NCBI GenBank assembly: GCA_964524965.1
Contig: CAZGDY010000082.1
Span: forward strand, 1-7,660
Length of the DNA stretch: 7,660 nt
Reading direction: 5' to 3'
DNA from: Kmv34 sp964524965
GTDB lineage: Bacteria; Aerophobota; Aerophobia; Aerophobales; B3-G15
The first letter of the stretch is position 1. Every line of letters begins with the position of its first letter. Under the pieces are notes generated by a model. It did not search any database, was not told the origin of the DNA, and saw only the letters and a program-made list of their open reading frames with translations. The position numbers were made by a program, and so were the translations under genes. Below are positions 1 through 4,859 of this stretch, piece after piece.

Positions 1-602
1 ACAACGGTGGTTATGCTAACAGTTGGTTATTAGCTGATATTAATACGGGCGAGATCATGCGTTTTGAATTAGGATTAAAATATCAAAATGTTGAGCGAAA
101 AAAAGATGGTTATTTCATCGGCTTCAATGCTCCCACAGATCCCAGAATTCGTAACCTGGAATGCGGCAATGTAGGCTATTCTGACATCAGAACACCGATG
201 GGAGCACGTCGGGTGCGTTTAACTCAACTTATGGAAAAATATTACGGGAAAATAGATATGGAAATAGCGCAAGAAGTTCTATCTGACCATTATGATGTTT
301 ATTTGCAAAAAGAAAATAACCCTTGTTCTCGTACCGTTGAGGGGCACTACGAACTTGACCCTTTTGAGTATTGGCCCGCCAGATTGCCCTACCAACCAGC
401 AGGAGCTGTGGACGGTAAGGTGATGGACAGTGAAATAGCCAAAAATCTTAGCTTTTGGGCCCGGTGGGGTAGCTCCAGTGGGATGTCCTTTGATGCAAAA
501 GCTTACTTAACTGAACATATCCAGTGGAATCATTTAGAAGGTTATTTAAAAGATAGACCCACTCAACCCTGGGTCTTGTTTAAAGCGGGGGAAACTAACT
601 AA
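1..602 (+). CDS. C45 / phospholipase B-like Ntn-hydrolase, C-terminal part (5' end outside window)
   Basis: The reading frame is open from the window edge (first full codon at 3) through the Met at 57 to the stop at 600-602, so the true start lies upstream. The visible ~199 residues open with NGGYANSWLLADINTGEI, followed by ELGLKY, DHYDVYL, CSRT, GAVDGKVMDSEIA and FWARWGSSSGMSFDAK. I recognise this pattern from the C-terminal half of bacterial phospholipase-B-like / acyl-CoA:6-APA acyltransferase-like (peptidase C45) proteins. Those are self-processing N-terminal-nucleophile hydrolases acting on amide or ester bonds. The nucleophilic Cys that would settle the class lies upstream and is not visible, so the substrate is unknown. 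No signal peptide can be judged. A palindromic element lies 44 bp downstream, and the next gene is on the opposite strand. The family assignment is from memory of motif style, not from a search. Confidence 0.65.
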   Translation, partial: NGGYANSWLLADINTGEIMRFELGLKYQNVERKKDGYFIGFNAPTDPRIRNLECGNVGYSDIRTPMGARRVRLTQLMEKYYGKIDMEIAQEVLSDHYDVYLQKENNPCSRTVEGHYELDPFEYWPARLPYQPAGAVDGKVMDSEIAKNLSFWARWGSSSGMSFDAKAYLTEHIQWNHLEGYLKDRPTQPWVLFKAGETN

Positions 603-646
603 TTTAATTAATTTTATCTACCAGAATTAGATAAGTGATTTAAACA

Positions 647-738
647 GGGGTCAGGTCTTTAACATTTAAAAAATTTATCTTGTTTGGCTGTTTTCAATGA
701 AATTCCAAAACAAAGTCAAATGTTAAAGACCTGACCCC
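647..738. repeat. Palindromic MITE/REP-like element with 21-bp inverted arms
   Basis: The left arm 647-667 begins GGGGTCAGGTCTTTAACA. It is perfectly matched, base for base over 21 bp, by the reverse-complementary right arm 718-738, which ends AAAGACCTGACCCC. About 50 bp of AT-rich DNA lie between. The flanking bases do not extend the palindrome. No transposase is present in the window. From general knowledge, sequences ending in AGACCTGACCCC recur in genomes carrying IS200-like/REP-associated (Y1) transposases, so a non-autonomous element of that kind is likely (inference). As RNA it would fold into a very stable hairpin and could separate the upstream plus-strand gene from the minus-strand gene at 762. 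The arm lacks the usual T-run of an intrinsic terminator. Confidence 0.75.
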
Positions 739-761
739 ATTATTTACAAACGCTCAGAGTA

Positions 762-1070
762 CTACTTGGTTATTCTTTGGAATAATTCAGCTAATTTATC
801 GTAACTGTGGCTCCAATCAGAAAGAGGCTTGACCTCCCAATTAAAGAACGGATAAAGAGGATACTCTAAGAGGCTATCGGTGACTTCTTCATGAGAGTCT
901 GCGTTGGTGATGGCAAACCCTCCCCCAAGCTCGGAAAAGATGTAGTGACCGTCAAACCTGCCATTTGCAAGTTGTGCCTTCACCCACTGCTTAGCTGCCT
1001 GATACATACCGGCTGCTTGTTCTATTGGCAGCGGGACTGTATTTCTTTTAGCTAAAACAAAGTACTTCAT
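762..1070 (-). CDS. Small muconolactone-isomerase-like (dimeric alpha/beta barrel) protein
   Basis: This is a complete 102-residue protein starting MKYFVLAKRNTVPLPIEQ and containing GHYIFSELGGGFAITNADSHEEV, followed by EYPLYPFFNWEVKPLSDW. The order strand, long helix (AAGMYQAAKQWVKAQLANG), Gly-rich strand pair, helix and a closing strand with a PLxDW motif fits the small muconolactone delta-isomerase-like barrel proteins. Most uncharacterised relatives have no known substrate, and no aromatic degradation genes lie nearby, so I do not claim isomerase activity. The frame is open back to 1157. I chose the ATG at 1068-1070 because AAGGAGG sits 6 bp before it (1083-1077) and because a promoter (1170-1143) lies inside the longer version. 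It faces the row of plus-strand small genes and is transcribed alone. Confidence 0.7.
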   Translation of the reverse strand: MKYFVLAKRNTVPLPIEQAAGMYQAAKQWVKAQLANGRFDGHYIFSELGGGFAITNADSHEEVTDSLLEYPLYPFFNWEVKPLSDWSHSYDKLAELFQRITK

Positions 1071-1076
1071 TTCCCC

Positions 1077-1083
1077 CCTCCTT
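1077..1083 (-). promoter_or_regulatory. Ribosome binding site fixing the start at 1070
   Basis: AAGGAGG, read on the minus strand from 1083 to 1077, lies 6 nt before the ATG at 1070. This favours the 102-residue start over the upstream in-frame ATGs at 1157 and 1151. The leader between promoter and SD also carries a 10-bp palindrome, CGATATATCG, at 1104-1113. That could be an operator or chance. Confidence 0.7.
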
Positions 1084-1142
1084 ATTTTGAGATCATTATT
1101 ACCCGATATATCGTCTCCTCCTTTTGGAAAAATATTAAATTT

Positions 1143-1170
1143 ACTATACATTGCCAAAAAATTGTGTCAA
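1143..1170 (-). promoter_or_regulatory. Predicted sigma-70 promoter for the gene at 762-1070
   Basis: Read on the minus strand: -35 TTGACA (1170-1165), a 16-bp spacer, then -10 TATAGT (1148-1143). The start of transcription would be near 1136, giving a leader of about 65 nt. The perfect -35 hexamer and near-consensus -10 make this one of the three best promoters in the window. Confidence 0.6.
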
Positions 1171-1184
1171 GAAAAATTCATTAA

Positions 1185-1492
1185 GGCGTCCTTAAACATA
1201 TTTGTGGAACCTTTGCAAATGGGATGGTTATTGACGATAAGGAGAATATCTTAGGAATTTTCTATACTCTTGAGCTTAGCACTTTTTATTTTTCTTTTAC
1301 TCTTTCCTTTTTCCCCTCCCCGATAAAGATATAAAGAACAAAAGTGTGCGGTATCATTGTAACCATTTATCAAGTGGATTTGACAAACGCCACGAGGAAG
1401 GTACAATACTAGCCGCCTTAAAGAATTTAACTATTGTTCTTAATACAGGCTATACTGAACTTGAGCGCTTGCCGATAAAGACAAGGGTATAA
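1185..1492 (+). pseudogene. Possible decayed coding region (two broken frames)
   Basis: No intact gene is present. One frame is open from 1185 to a stop at 1332-1334 and contains the protein-like stretch CGTFANGMVIDDKENILGIF. A second frame, open from 1280 to the stop at 1490-1492, lacks a usable start but contains SSGFDKRHEEGTILAALKNL followed by TIVLNTGYTELERL. The two overlap, as expected if one ancestral gene suffered a frameshift. I do not recognise the family. The Phe/Leu-rich low-complexity stretch around 1285-1312 could equally be non-coding. This is inference from the look of the translated text only. Confidence 0.25.
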
Positions 1493-1510
1493 TCCAAGCT
1501 CAGAGATTAG

Positions 1511-1809
1511 ATGAGAAAAGAAGAGATTCTTCTTTCCTTTAGTAAAGATAAAGCTCAAAATGAAATCTTTTTCCGCCGTCTTTTTATCCTCAACTCTTTT
1601 CCTGACAGAAAACTTATTAGTTATAAAGACCTTCAGTATCCCCAGATTGAACTGATCAATCTATAAATCTTTCTTTTGAGATAAATAACTCTGATACTCT
1701 CGCTTTTAAAGTAAAGATTAATAGGCGTAAGAGCCCGAATATTTCTAACGCACGCGGGGAAAACAAAGACTATCTAATGGCGTTAATGCTGATAACCCAA
1801 AGATTCTAA
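1511..1809 (+). pseudogene. Small unrecognised ORF with apparent frameshift near 1651-1666
   Basis: An ATG at 1511 opens a 51-codon frame (MRKEEILLSFSKDKAQNEIF at the start, ISYKDLQYPQIELINL at the end) that stops at 1664-1666. A second frame, open from 1651, continues with INLSFEINNSDTLAFKVKIN and DYLMALMLITQRF to a stop at 1807-1809. Joined by a one-base shift within the 16-bp overlap, the two give one protein of about 98 residues. The joined text has a balanced amino-acid mix and no low-complexity bias. The ATG directly follows a TAG in the same frame and has no convincing SD. I do not recognise the product. Together with 1185-1492 it suggests that the gene-free stretch 1158-1902 is gene wreckage. 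Confidence 0.3.
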
Positions 1810-1902
1810 AAAAAAATAAAAACCCATAAAGAACAAAGACCCATCCTGCTCAGATCAGAAAATAGCAAATACCCTACGCAAAAAGTTTAAAAATAATAGA
1901 TG

Positions 1903-1912
1903 AGGAGGTGAT
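1903..1912 (+). promoter_or_regulatory. Very strong SD deciding the start at 1917
   Basis: AGGAGGTGAT is a ten-base match to the anti-SD of 16S rRNA and ends 4 nt before the ATG at 1917. The GTG inside it (1908-1910) is in frame with the gene and could be mistaken for the start codon. Confidence 0.8.
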
Positions 1913-1916
1913 ATTC

Positions 1917-2180
1917 ATGGGATATCAGGAAGAACGTAAACATATGACGAGCGGTTTAAGTTCACACGGCTGGATATGTCGTATTTGTTGGATTATCGGT
2001 GTTCTATTCGCTATAGTGGGGGTTATTGCTTCGGCTATAAACATTGGTCTTGGTTTAGGAGGAACAAATTGGTTGCTACTTTCAATCATTGTTTTTGCGG
2101 CGGGGATAAGTAATTGTATTGCTTTTGCGGCGGGTCTTAATGTATATGCCATCGAAGCTAAAATTAAAAAAAAAGAATAA
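1917..2180 (+). CDS. Small two-helix membrane protein of unknown function
   Basis: This is an 87-residue protein. After a polar N-terminus (MGYQEERKHMTSGLSSHGW) come two hydrophobic segments, about residues 24-46 (WIIGVLFAIVGVIASAINIG) and 52-78 (WLLLSIIVFAAGISNCIAFA), separated by a Gly-rich turn. The protein ends in a positively charged tail, AKIKKKE. By the positive-inside rule the C-terminal tail should be cytoplasmic, so an N-in/C-in hairpin is likely. Cysteines at residues 21 and 24 (ICRIC) form a CxxC just before the first helix. No family is recognised. The start at 1917 is set by the SD AGGAGGTGAT. The gene precedes HU by 154 bp and heads the row of small genes running to 4058. A similar two-helix protein is encoded at 3086-3448. 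Confidence 0.65.
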   Translation: MGYQEERKHMTSGLSSHGWICRICWIIGVLFAIVGVIASAINIGLGLGGTNWLLLSIIVFAAGISNCIAFAAGLNVYAIEAKIKKKE

Positions 2181-2334
2181 TTTAAGAGCGCTATCGGAAA
2201 ATAAAAATTAGGAATAAATCTTATCCCGGGCTAAAAAAACAAGAAAGGATTTCAATTAATAATTTAAAAGCAACTTGGTGCACTAATTATAAAGCTTTGC
2301 GATTAAAGAAAAAGCAAAAATAAGGAGGCAAAGG

Positions 2335-2607
2335 ATGAATAAGGCAGAATTGGTTGATGAGATAGCAGATGAGGTGGGATTAACTAAAATAAATGTTAAC
2401 AAGGCCATTAATACGATAATTGAAGTTATCTCAGATGTTCTTTTTTACGGTGACAAGGTGACCCTGGTTGGTTTTGGTACATTTAAGGTAATAGAGAAAA
2501 AAGCAAGAAAAGGAAGGAATCCTCAGACAGGAAAAGAGATTCAGATACCGGCCAAAAAAGTCCCTAAATTTTTACCGGGAAAAAAGTTAAAAAAAGCAGT
2601 AAGATAG
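2335..2607 (+). CDS. HU-family histone-like DNA-binding protein
   Basis: This 90-residue protein is full length for the HU/IHF family. It starts MNKAELVDEIADEVGLTK (helix-turn-helix dimerisation part, residues 1-37) and carries the hallmark VGFGTFKVIEKKARKGRNPQ across residues 45-64. RNPQTG (61-66) marks the tip of the DNA-embracing beta arm, with Pro63 as the intercalating proline. It ends in the family's KxxPKFxPGKxLKxAV pattern. HU binds and bends DNA as a dimer, compacts the nucleoid and assists replication, recombination and transcription. AAGGAGG lies 6 nt before the ATG. HU and IHF alpha/beta cannot be told apart with certainty here, but the sequence is HU-like. It is flanked by small genes rather than by usual partners such as a tRNA or mazG. 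Confidence 0.95.
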   Translation: MNKAELVDEIADEVGLTKINVNKAINTIIEVISDVLFYGDKVTLVGFGTFKVIEKKARKGRNPQTGKEIQIPAKKVPKFLPGKKLKKAVR

Positions 2608-2628
2608 AGATTTTTTCAATAAACTTAG

Positions 2629-2637
2629 AGGAGGTGA
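2629..2637 (+). promoter_or_regulatory. Strong SD for the DUF3303 gene
   Basis: AGGAGGTGA ends 8 nt before the ATG at 2646 and confirms that start. It is the same SD type as at 1903 and 3756. Confidence 0.75.
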
Positions 2638-2645
2638 GATAAACA

Positions 2646-2927
2646 ATGTTATTTATAGCTTTGCTTAAGCAAAAAGAAAAAAGCTGTACCAAAGAAGGTG
2701 TTGGCCGCCGAGTGCAGTGGCAGTATCCAGAGGGAGTGAAAATGATAGCAGAATACTGGCTTCAAACAACTACGCATCCTAATGTCATTTCAATTTTTGA
2801 GGCAAATAGCGTTGCTCCTATGTTAGGAGTACTGGCTGAATGGGACGACCTTTTTGAGTTTAATATAGTCCCAGCTGTTACAGCCAAAGAGGGACTTGAG
2901 TTAGCCAAACAAATGATGCGTAAATAA
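2646..2927 (+). CDS. DUF3303-family small protein
   Basis: This complete 93-residue protein begins MLFIALLKQKEKS and then shows YPEGVKMIAEYWLQTTTHPN, ISIFEANSVAPML, EWDDLFEFNIVPAVTAKEGL and a final helix, LAKQMMRK. The order strand, helix, PEGVK-xx-EYW, (I/V)xIFEA, WxDLFxxxIxPxxxxxEG is the DUF3303 pattern as I know it. These are short ferredoxin-fold-like proteins with no known biochemical role, often found near other stand-alone small-barrel proteins. It starts 38 bp after the HU stop codon with no clear terminator between, so co-transcription with HU is plausible. A long inverted repeat lies 44 bp downstream. Confidence 0.8.
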   Translation: MLFIALLKQKEKSCTKEGVGRRVQWQYPEGVKMIAEYWLQTTTHPNVISIFEANSVAPMLGVLAEWDDLFEFNIVPAVTAKEGLELAKQMMRK

Positions 2928-2971
2928 AAATAGCTACTCTCAGTATATCCGAAAAATAAGTTTTATAGAAA

Positions 2972-2998
2972 AGTCAGGGGTAAATTTTACCCCTGACT
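2972..2998. terminator. Perfect inverted repeat, possible terminator
   Basis: AGTCAGGGGTAAA (2972-2984) is exactly reverse-complementary to TTTACCCCTGACT (2986-2998). As RNA it would give a stem of about 10 bp (AGTCAGGGGT/ACCCCTGACT) closed by an AU-rich loop. On the plus strand it is followed by a run of A, not T, so it is not a classic terminator for the DUF3303 gene. On the minus strand it is followed by TTTTC and would fit better. TACTCT (2935-2940) and AGAGTA (3010-3015) flank it as a weaker outer pair. It may be a terminator, an mRNA end-protecting hairpin or the remnant of a small mobile palindrome. Confidence 0.5.
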
Positions 2999-3085
2999 AA
3001 AAAAATCTAAGAGTAAAATTTGGATCAATAAGTTAAAGATAAGAGCATAAAATTAGGCAAAAAGAAAGAATAAAAAAAAGCTAAA

Positions 3086-3448
3086 ATGGCTAAGAAAACT
3101 ATAGAAACAATAGTGAAAAAACAGTTAAAAAAATATAGAACTGAGGTTATCATGTTTTGGTTTCTCAGTATTGTTGGAGCTATTTTAATACTGACGGGGA
3201 TAGGTATATATTTCTACGTTGGTAAGCTAGCTATTGCCCAGTATTTACCGGTAGTTCCCATTCATAACTTTATCGTATCTGAGATAGAAATGCTTTATGC
3301 TTTTTCTGAAGTTTTGGGTATTGTTTTTTCTCTTGTCGGTATAGTTTCTATAGTTTTTGCCCTGGACAGATTAGCCCTAAGAAAGGCTGCTCATAGGATG
3401 GCGGTGTATATTAGTAAAATTGAAAGTAGTCCGGTAGATTTTAAATGA
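3086..3448 (+). CDS. Small two-helix membrane protein of unknown function
   Basis: This is a 120-residue protein. The Lys-rich N-terminus (MAKKTIETIVKKQLKKYRTE) looks like a cytoplasmic amphipathic helix. It is followed by a hydrophobic segment at about residues 24-46 (FWFLSIVGAILILTGIGIYF), an extracytoplasmic linker of about 25 residues and a second segment at about 72-94 (FSEVLGIVFSLVGIVSIVFA). The C-terminus is basic, RLALRKAAHRMA. This implies an N-in/C-in topology, as for the membrane protein at 1917. No family is recognised. The chosen ATG at 3086 has no SD, unlike its neighbours. An internal ATG at 3152 is preceded by GAGGTTATC and would give a product starting at the first membrane helix. 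The basic N-terminal helix looks real, so I keep the longer form. Confidence 0.6.
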   Translation: MAKKTIETIVKKQLKKYRTEVIMFWFLSIVGAILILTGIGIYFYVGKLAIAQYLPVVPIHNFIVSEIEMLYAFSEVLGIVFSLVGIVSIVFALDRLALRKAAHRMAVYISKIESSPVDFK

Positions 3449-3510
3449 GCGTAAATCTGCCCAAAAAAAAATAAAAAACTGATAGGGGTCATTTAAGAAG
3501 GTGAAACAAT

Positions 3511-3625
3511 ATGGGTAAAACCTGTGGTTGTACGCCTTCTAAGTGGGGGAAAAATAGTAAACAGAGTACGTGAAGAATGCGGCGAATCTTATGATGAGTA
3601 CATCGGCGAAAAGAGACCAAGCTAA
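3511..3625 (+). pseudogene. Cys-containing micro-gene split by a one-base shift
   Basis: AGAAGGTGA (3496-3504) sits 6 nt before an ATG at 3511. As written, this opens a 20-residue frame, MGKTCGCTPSKWGKNSKQST, stopping at 3571-3573. The +1 frame is open from 3497 to the stop at 3623-3625 and reads IVNRVREECGESYDEYIGEK then RPS at its end. Removing one base from the G5A5 run (3545-3554) would join them into a 37-residue protein with a CGC motif and a third Cys. Removing one G from the GGG just after the ATG would instead give a product starting MVKPVVVRLLSGGK. Either way a small gene of about 37 codons with a good SD seems to exist, with a mutation, a sequencing error or a programmed shift. The same frame continues after the stop with Lys-rich text up to about 3714. 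The family is not recognised. Confidence 0.35.
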
Positions 3626-3755
3626 AAAAATATTCAAATACTTGTTAAAAAAACCCTGAATTTATGCCAGAAAAAACTGAAGAAAAAGATAGAGCAAAAA
3701 CACAGTTCAAATAACTAAATTTGCTCATGTGCGGGTAAATTTAAAATAAGAACAT

Positions 3756-3766
3756 AGGGAGGTGAT
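3756..3766 (+). promoter_or_regulatory. Very strong SD deciding the start at 3771
   Basis: AGGGAGGTGAT matches the anti-SD and ends 4 nt before the ATG at 3771. The in-frame GTG at 3762 is part of this site and is not the start. Confidence 0.8.
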
Positions 3767-3770
3767 TTTA

Positions 3771-4058
3771 ATGGCTCTTTACGTAATGCTAACCACGTTA
3801 ACCAGTGAGGGAAGAAAAACTCTGAAGGAAAAACCGGAAAGAATAAAAGAAGTTAATAAAGAAGTGGAGAAAATGGGAGTGAAGATACTCCAACAATACG
3901 CTGTCTTAGGTCCTTACGATTTCATGAATATTCTTGATGCTCCAAATAATAAAGTTATCTCAAAAGTAGCAGTTGAACTGGGCTCCAGAGGAACCATTCA
4001 GACTATGACCTTAGCTGCTATGCCTATTGATGAGTTCATCAAAACCTTGAAAAGCTAA
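3771..4058 (+). CDS. GYD-domain small protein
   Basis: This complete 95-residue protein begins MALYVMLTTLTSEGRKTLKE and has ERIKEVNKEVEKMGVKI, the family's central GPYDFMNILDAP (residues 47-58), then VELGSRGTIQTMTLAAMP and a final helix, IDEFIKTLK. The order strand, helix, strand, G-x-YDF strand, helix, strand (TxTMxxxP) is that of GYD proteins. They are stand-alone dimeric alpha/beta-barrel-type proteins of unknown role, common in bacteria and archaea. The start follows the SD at 3756-3766. A weak promoter may precede it (TTGCTC at 3721, TAAAAT at 3742, short 15-bp spacer). It ends the row of small plus-strand genes; the next gene is convergent. Confidence 0.85.
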   Translation: MALYVMLTTLTSEGRKTLKEKPERIKEVNKEVEKMGVKILQQYAVLGPYDFMNILDAPNNKVISKVAVELGSRGTIQTMTLAAMPIDEFIKTLKS

Positions 4059-4307
4059 AAGACAATCTAAGAGATAATACTACTGAGCTAGAAATGGTAC
4101 AAATAAAGGAGGGATGCAAAAAAATTTATTCTTTATTGATATAGTCCTTCCAGGGGAAGGTCGAAAATAGATATTTAAATCTTTTGGATTTATTTATGGT
4201 GAACTTAAGGGTATTTTAAGATAAAAACTTGGTTATAGATGAATAAAACGATGGTTTGGTAAATAAGAAAAGCTAGTCAAAAAAACAGCTAAAAGGAAAG
4301 GGAGGGA
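4059..4307. other. Gene-poor stretch with a doubtful micro-ORF
   Basis: No convincing gene is seen. An ATG at 4114, directly abutting AAAGGAGGG (too close for normal initiation), opens MQKNLFFIDIVLPGEGRK and meets a TAG at 4168-4170. The same frame then stays open, with IFKSFGFIYGELKGILR, to a TAA at 4222-4224. A small hairpin, CCTTCC-AGG-GGAAGG (4146-4160), lies inside but has no T-run. This may be a decayed small gene like the others in the row, or chance. Confidence 0.25.
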
Positions 4308-4327
4308 AAAAAATCTATTGATTTTTT
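4308..4327 (-). terminator. Weak AT-rich hairpin at the end of the yjbQ-like gene
   Basis: AAAAAATC (4308-4315), TATT, GATTTTTT (4320-4327) form an 8-bp AT-rich stem overlapping the stop codon of the minus-strand gene. Read on the minus strand it ends in a run of T. The low GC content makes it a weak terminator candidate. By symmetry it could also act on plus-strand transcripts from the GYD gene. Confidence 0.35.
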
Positions 4328-4745
4328 ACTCTCCAACTACTTGAACTATAAGCTCTCTTTGGCGAGGTTTGTTATCCAGCTCCAAAAAGATTATCTGCTG
4401 CCAGGTTCCCAAAATAAGACGAGAATTAACAAAAGGGATGCAGACAGAAGGTCCGATAAGAGATGCTCTTAAATGAGAGTGTCCATTTCCATCGTGCCAT
4501 CTTTGTTCATGGTGATAATTTTTTCCCGCGGGAATGTACTGATTAAAAAACTCCTCTAAATCTTGAACAAGTCCAGGTTCATATTCTATAGTAGTGAGCG
4601 CACCAGTAGTTCCAGAAATAAAAACAGTAGCTATACCATTTTTTAAATCTGATTTTTCAACTTCTTTTTTTACTTTTTGGCTAATATCAAATACTTCAAA
4701 ACCTCCCTTAGTTTTTATCGTAACTTTTCCTGTAAATACACCCAT
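4326..4745 (-). CDS. YjbQ/UPF0047-family protein
   Basis: This 139-residue protein is full length for the family. Motifs in order are IATVFISGTTGALTTIEYEP (residues 38-57), NYHHEQRWHDGNGHSHLRAS (76-95), LIGPSVCIPF, ILGTWQQIIFLELD (111-124) and the final PRQRELIVQV. The His/Asn-rich GNGHSHLRA segment and GTWQ motif are the family signature, with several conserved His residues that could bind a metal. YjbQ from E. coli has been linked to a side thiamine-phosphate-synthase activity, but the physiological role is unsettled. This copy has SGTTGALTTIEYEPG where E. coli-type members have a PHTTAA-like motif. I associate that variant with archaea and anaerobic bacteria. AAAGGAG lies 7 nt before the ATG. 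It lies 114 bp behind pfkA on the same strand, possibly in one transcript. Confidence 0.85.
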   Translation of the reverse strand: MGVFTGKVTIKTKGGFEVFDISQKVKKEVEKSDLKNGIATVFISGTTGALTTIEYEPGLVQDLEEFFNQYIPAGKNYHHEQRWHDGNGHSHLRASLIGPSVCIPFVNSRLILGTWQQIIFLELDNKPRQRELIVQVVGE

Positions 4746-4859
4746 TTTATTGCTCCTTTTGCTATCTCCAAATATTTTTTTAGAGAAATTTATTCTTTTG
4801 AGATCCTCTTGAAAAAAACTTAATTTTAATTAAATTAAATTTTACAATTCAAAAATTTT

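Noticed and set aside
1925..2152. Minus-strand open frame over the two-helix membrane gene
   Set aside because: The plus strand has a perfect SD and sensible membrane topology; the antisense product has neither an SD nor a recognisable pattern.
4146..4160. CCTTCC-AGG-GGAAGG hairpin as terminator of the GYD gene
   Set aside because: No T-run follows on either strand and the stem is only 6 bp.
4594..4812. Plus-strand open frame over the yjbQ-like gene start
   Set aside because: Antisense to a protein with clear YjbQ motifs; no supporting SD.
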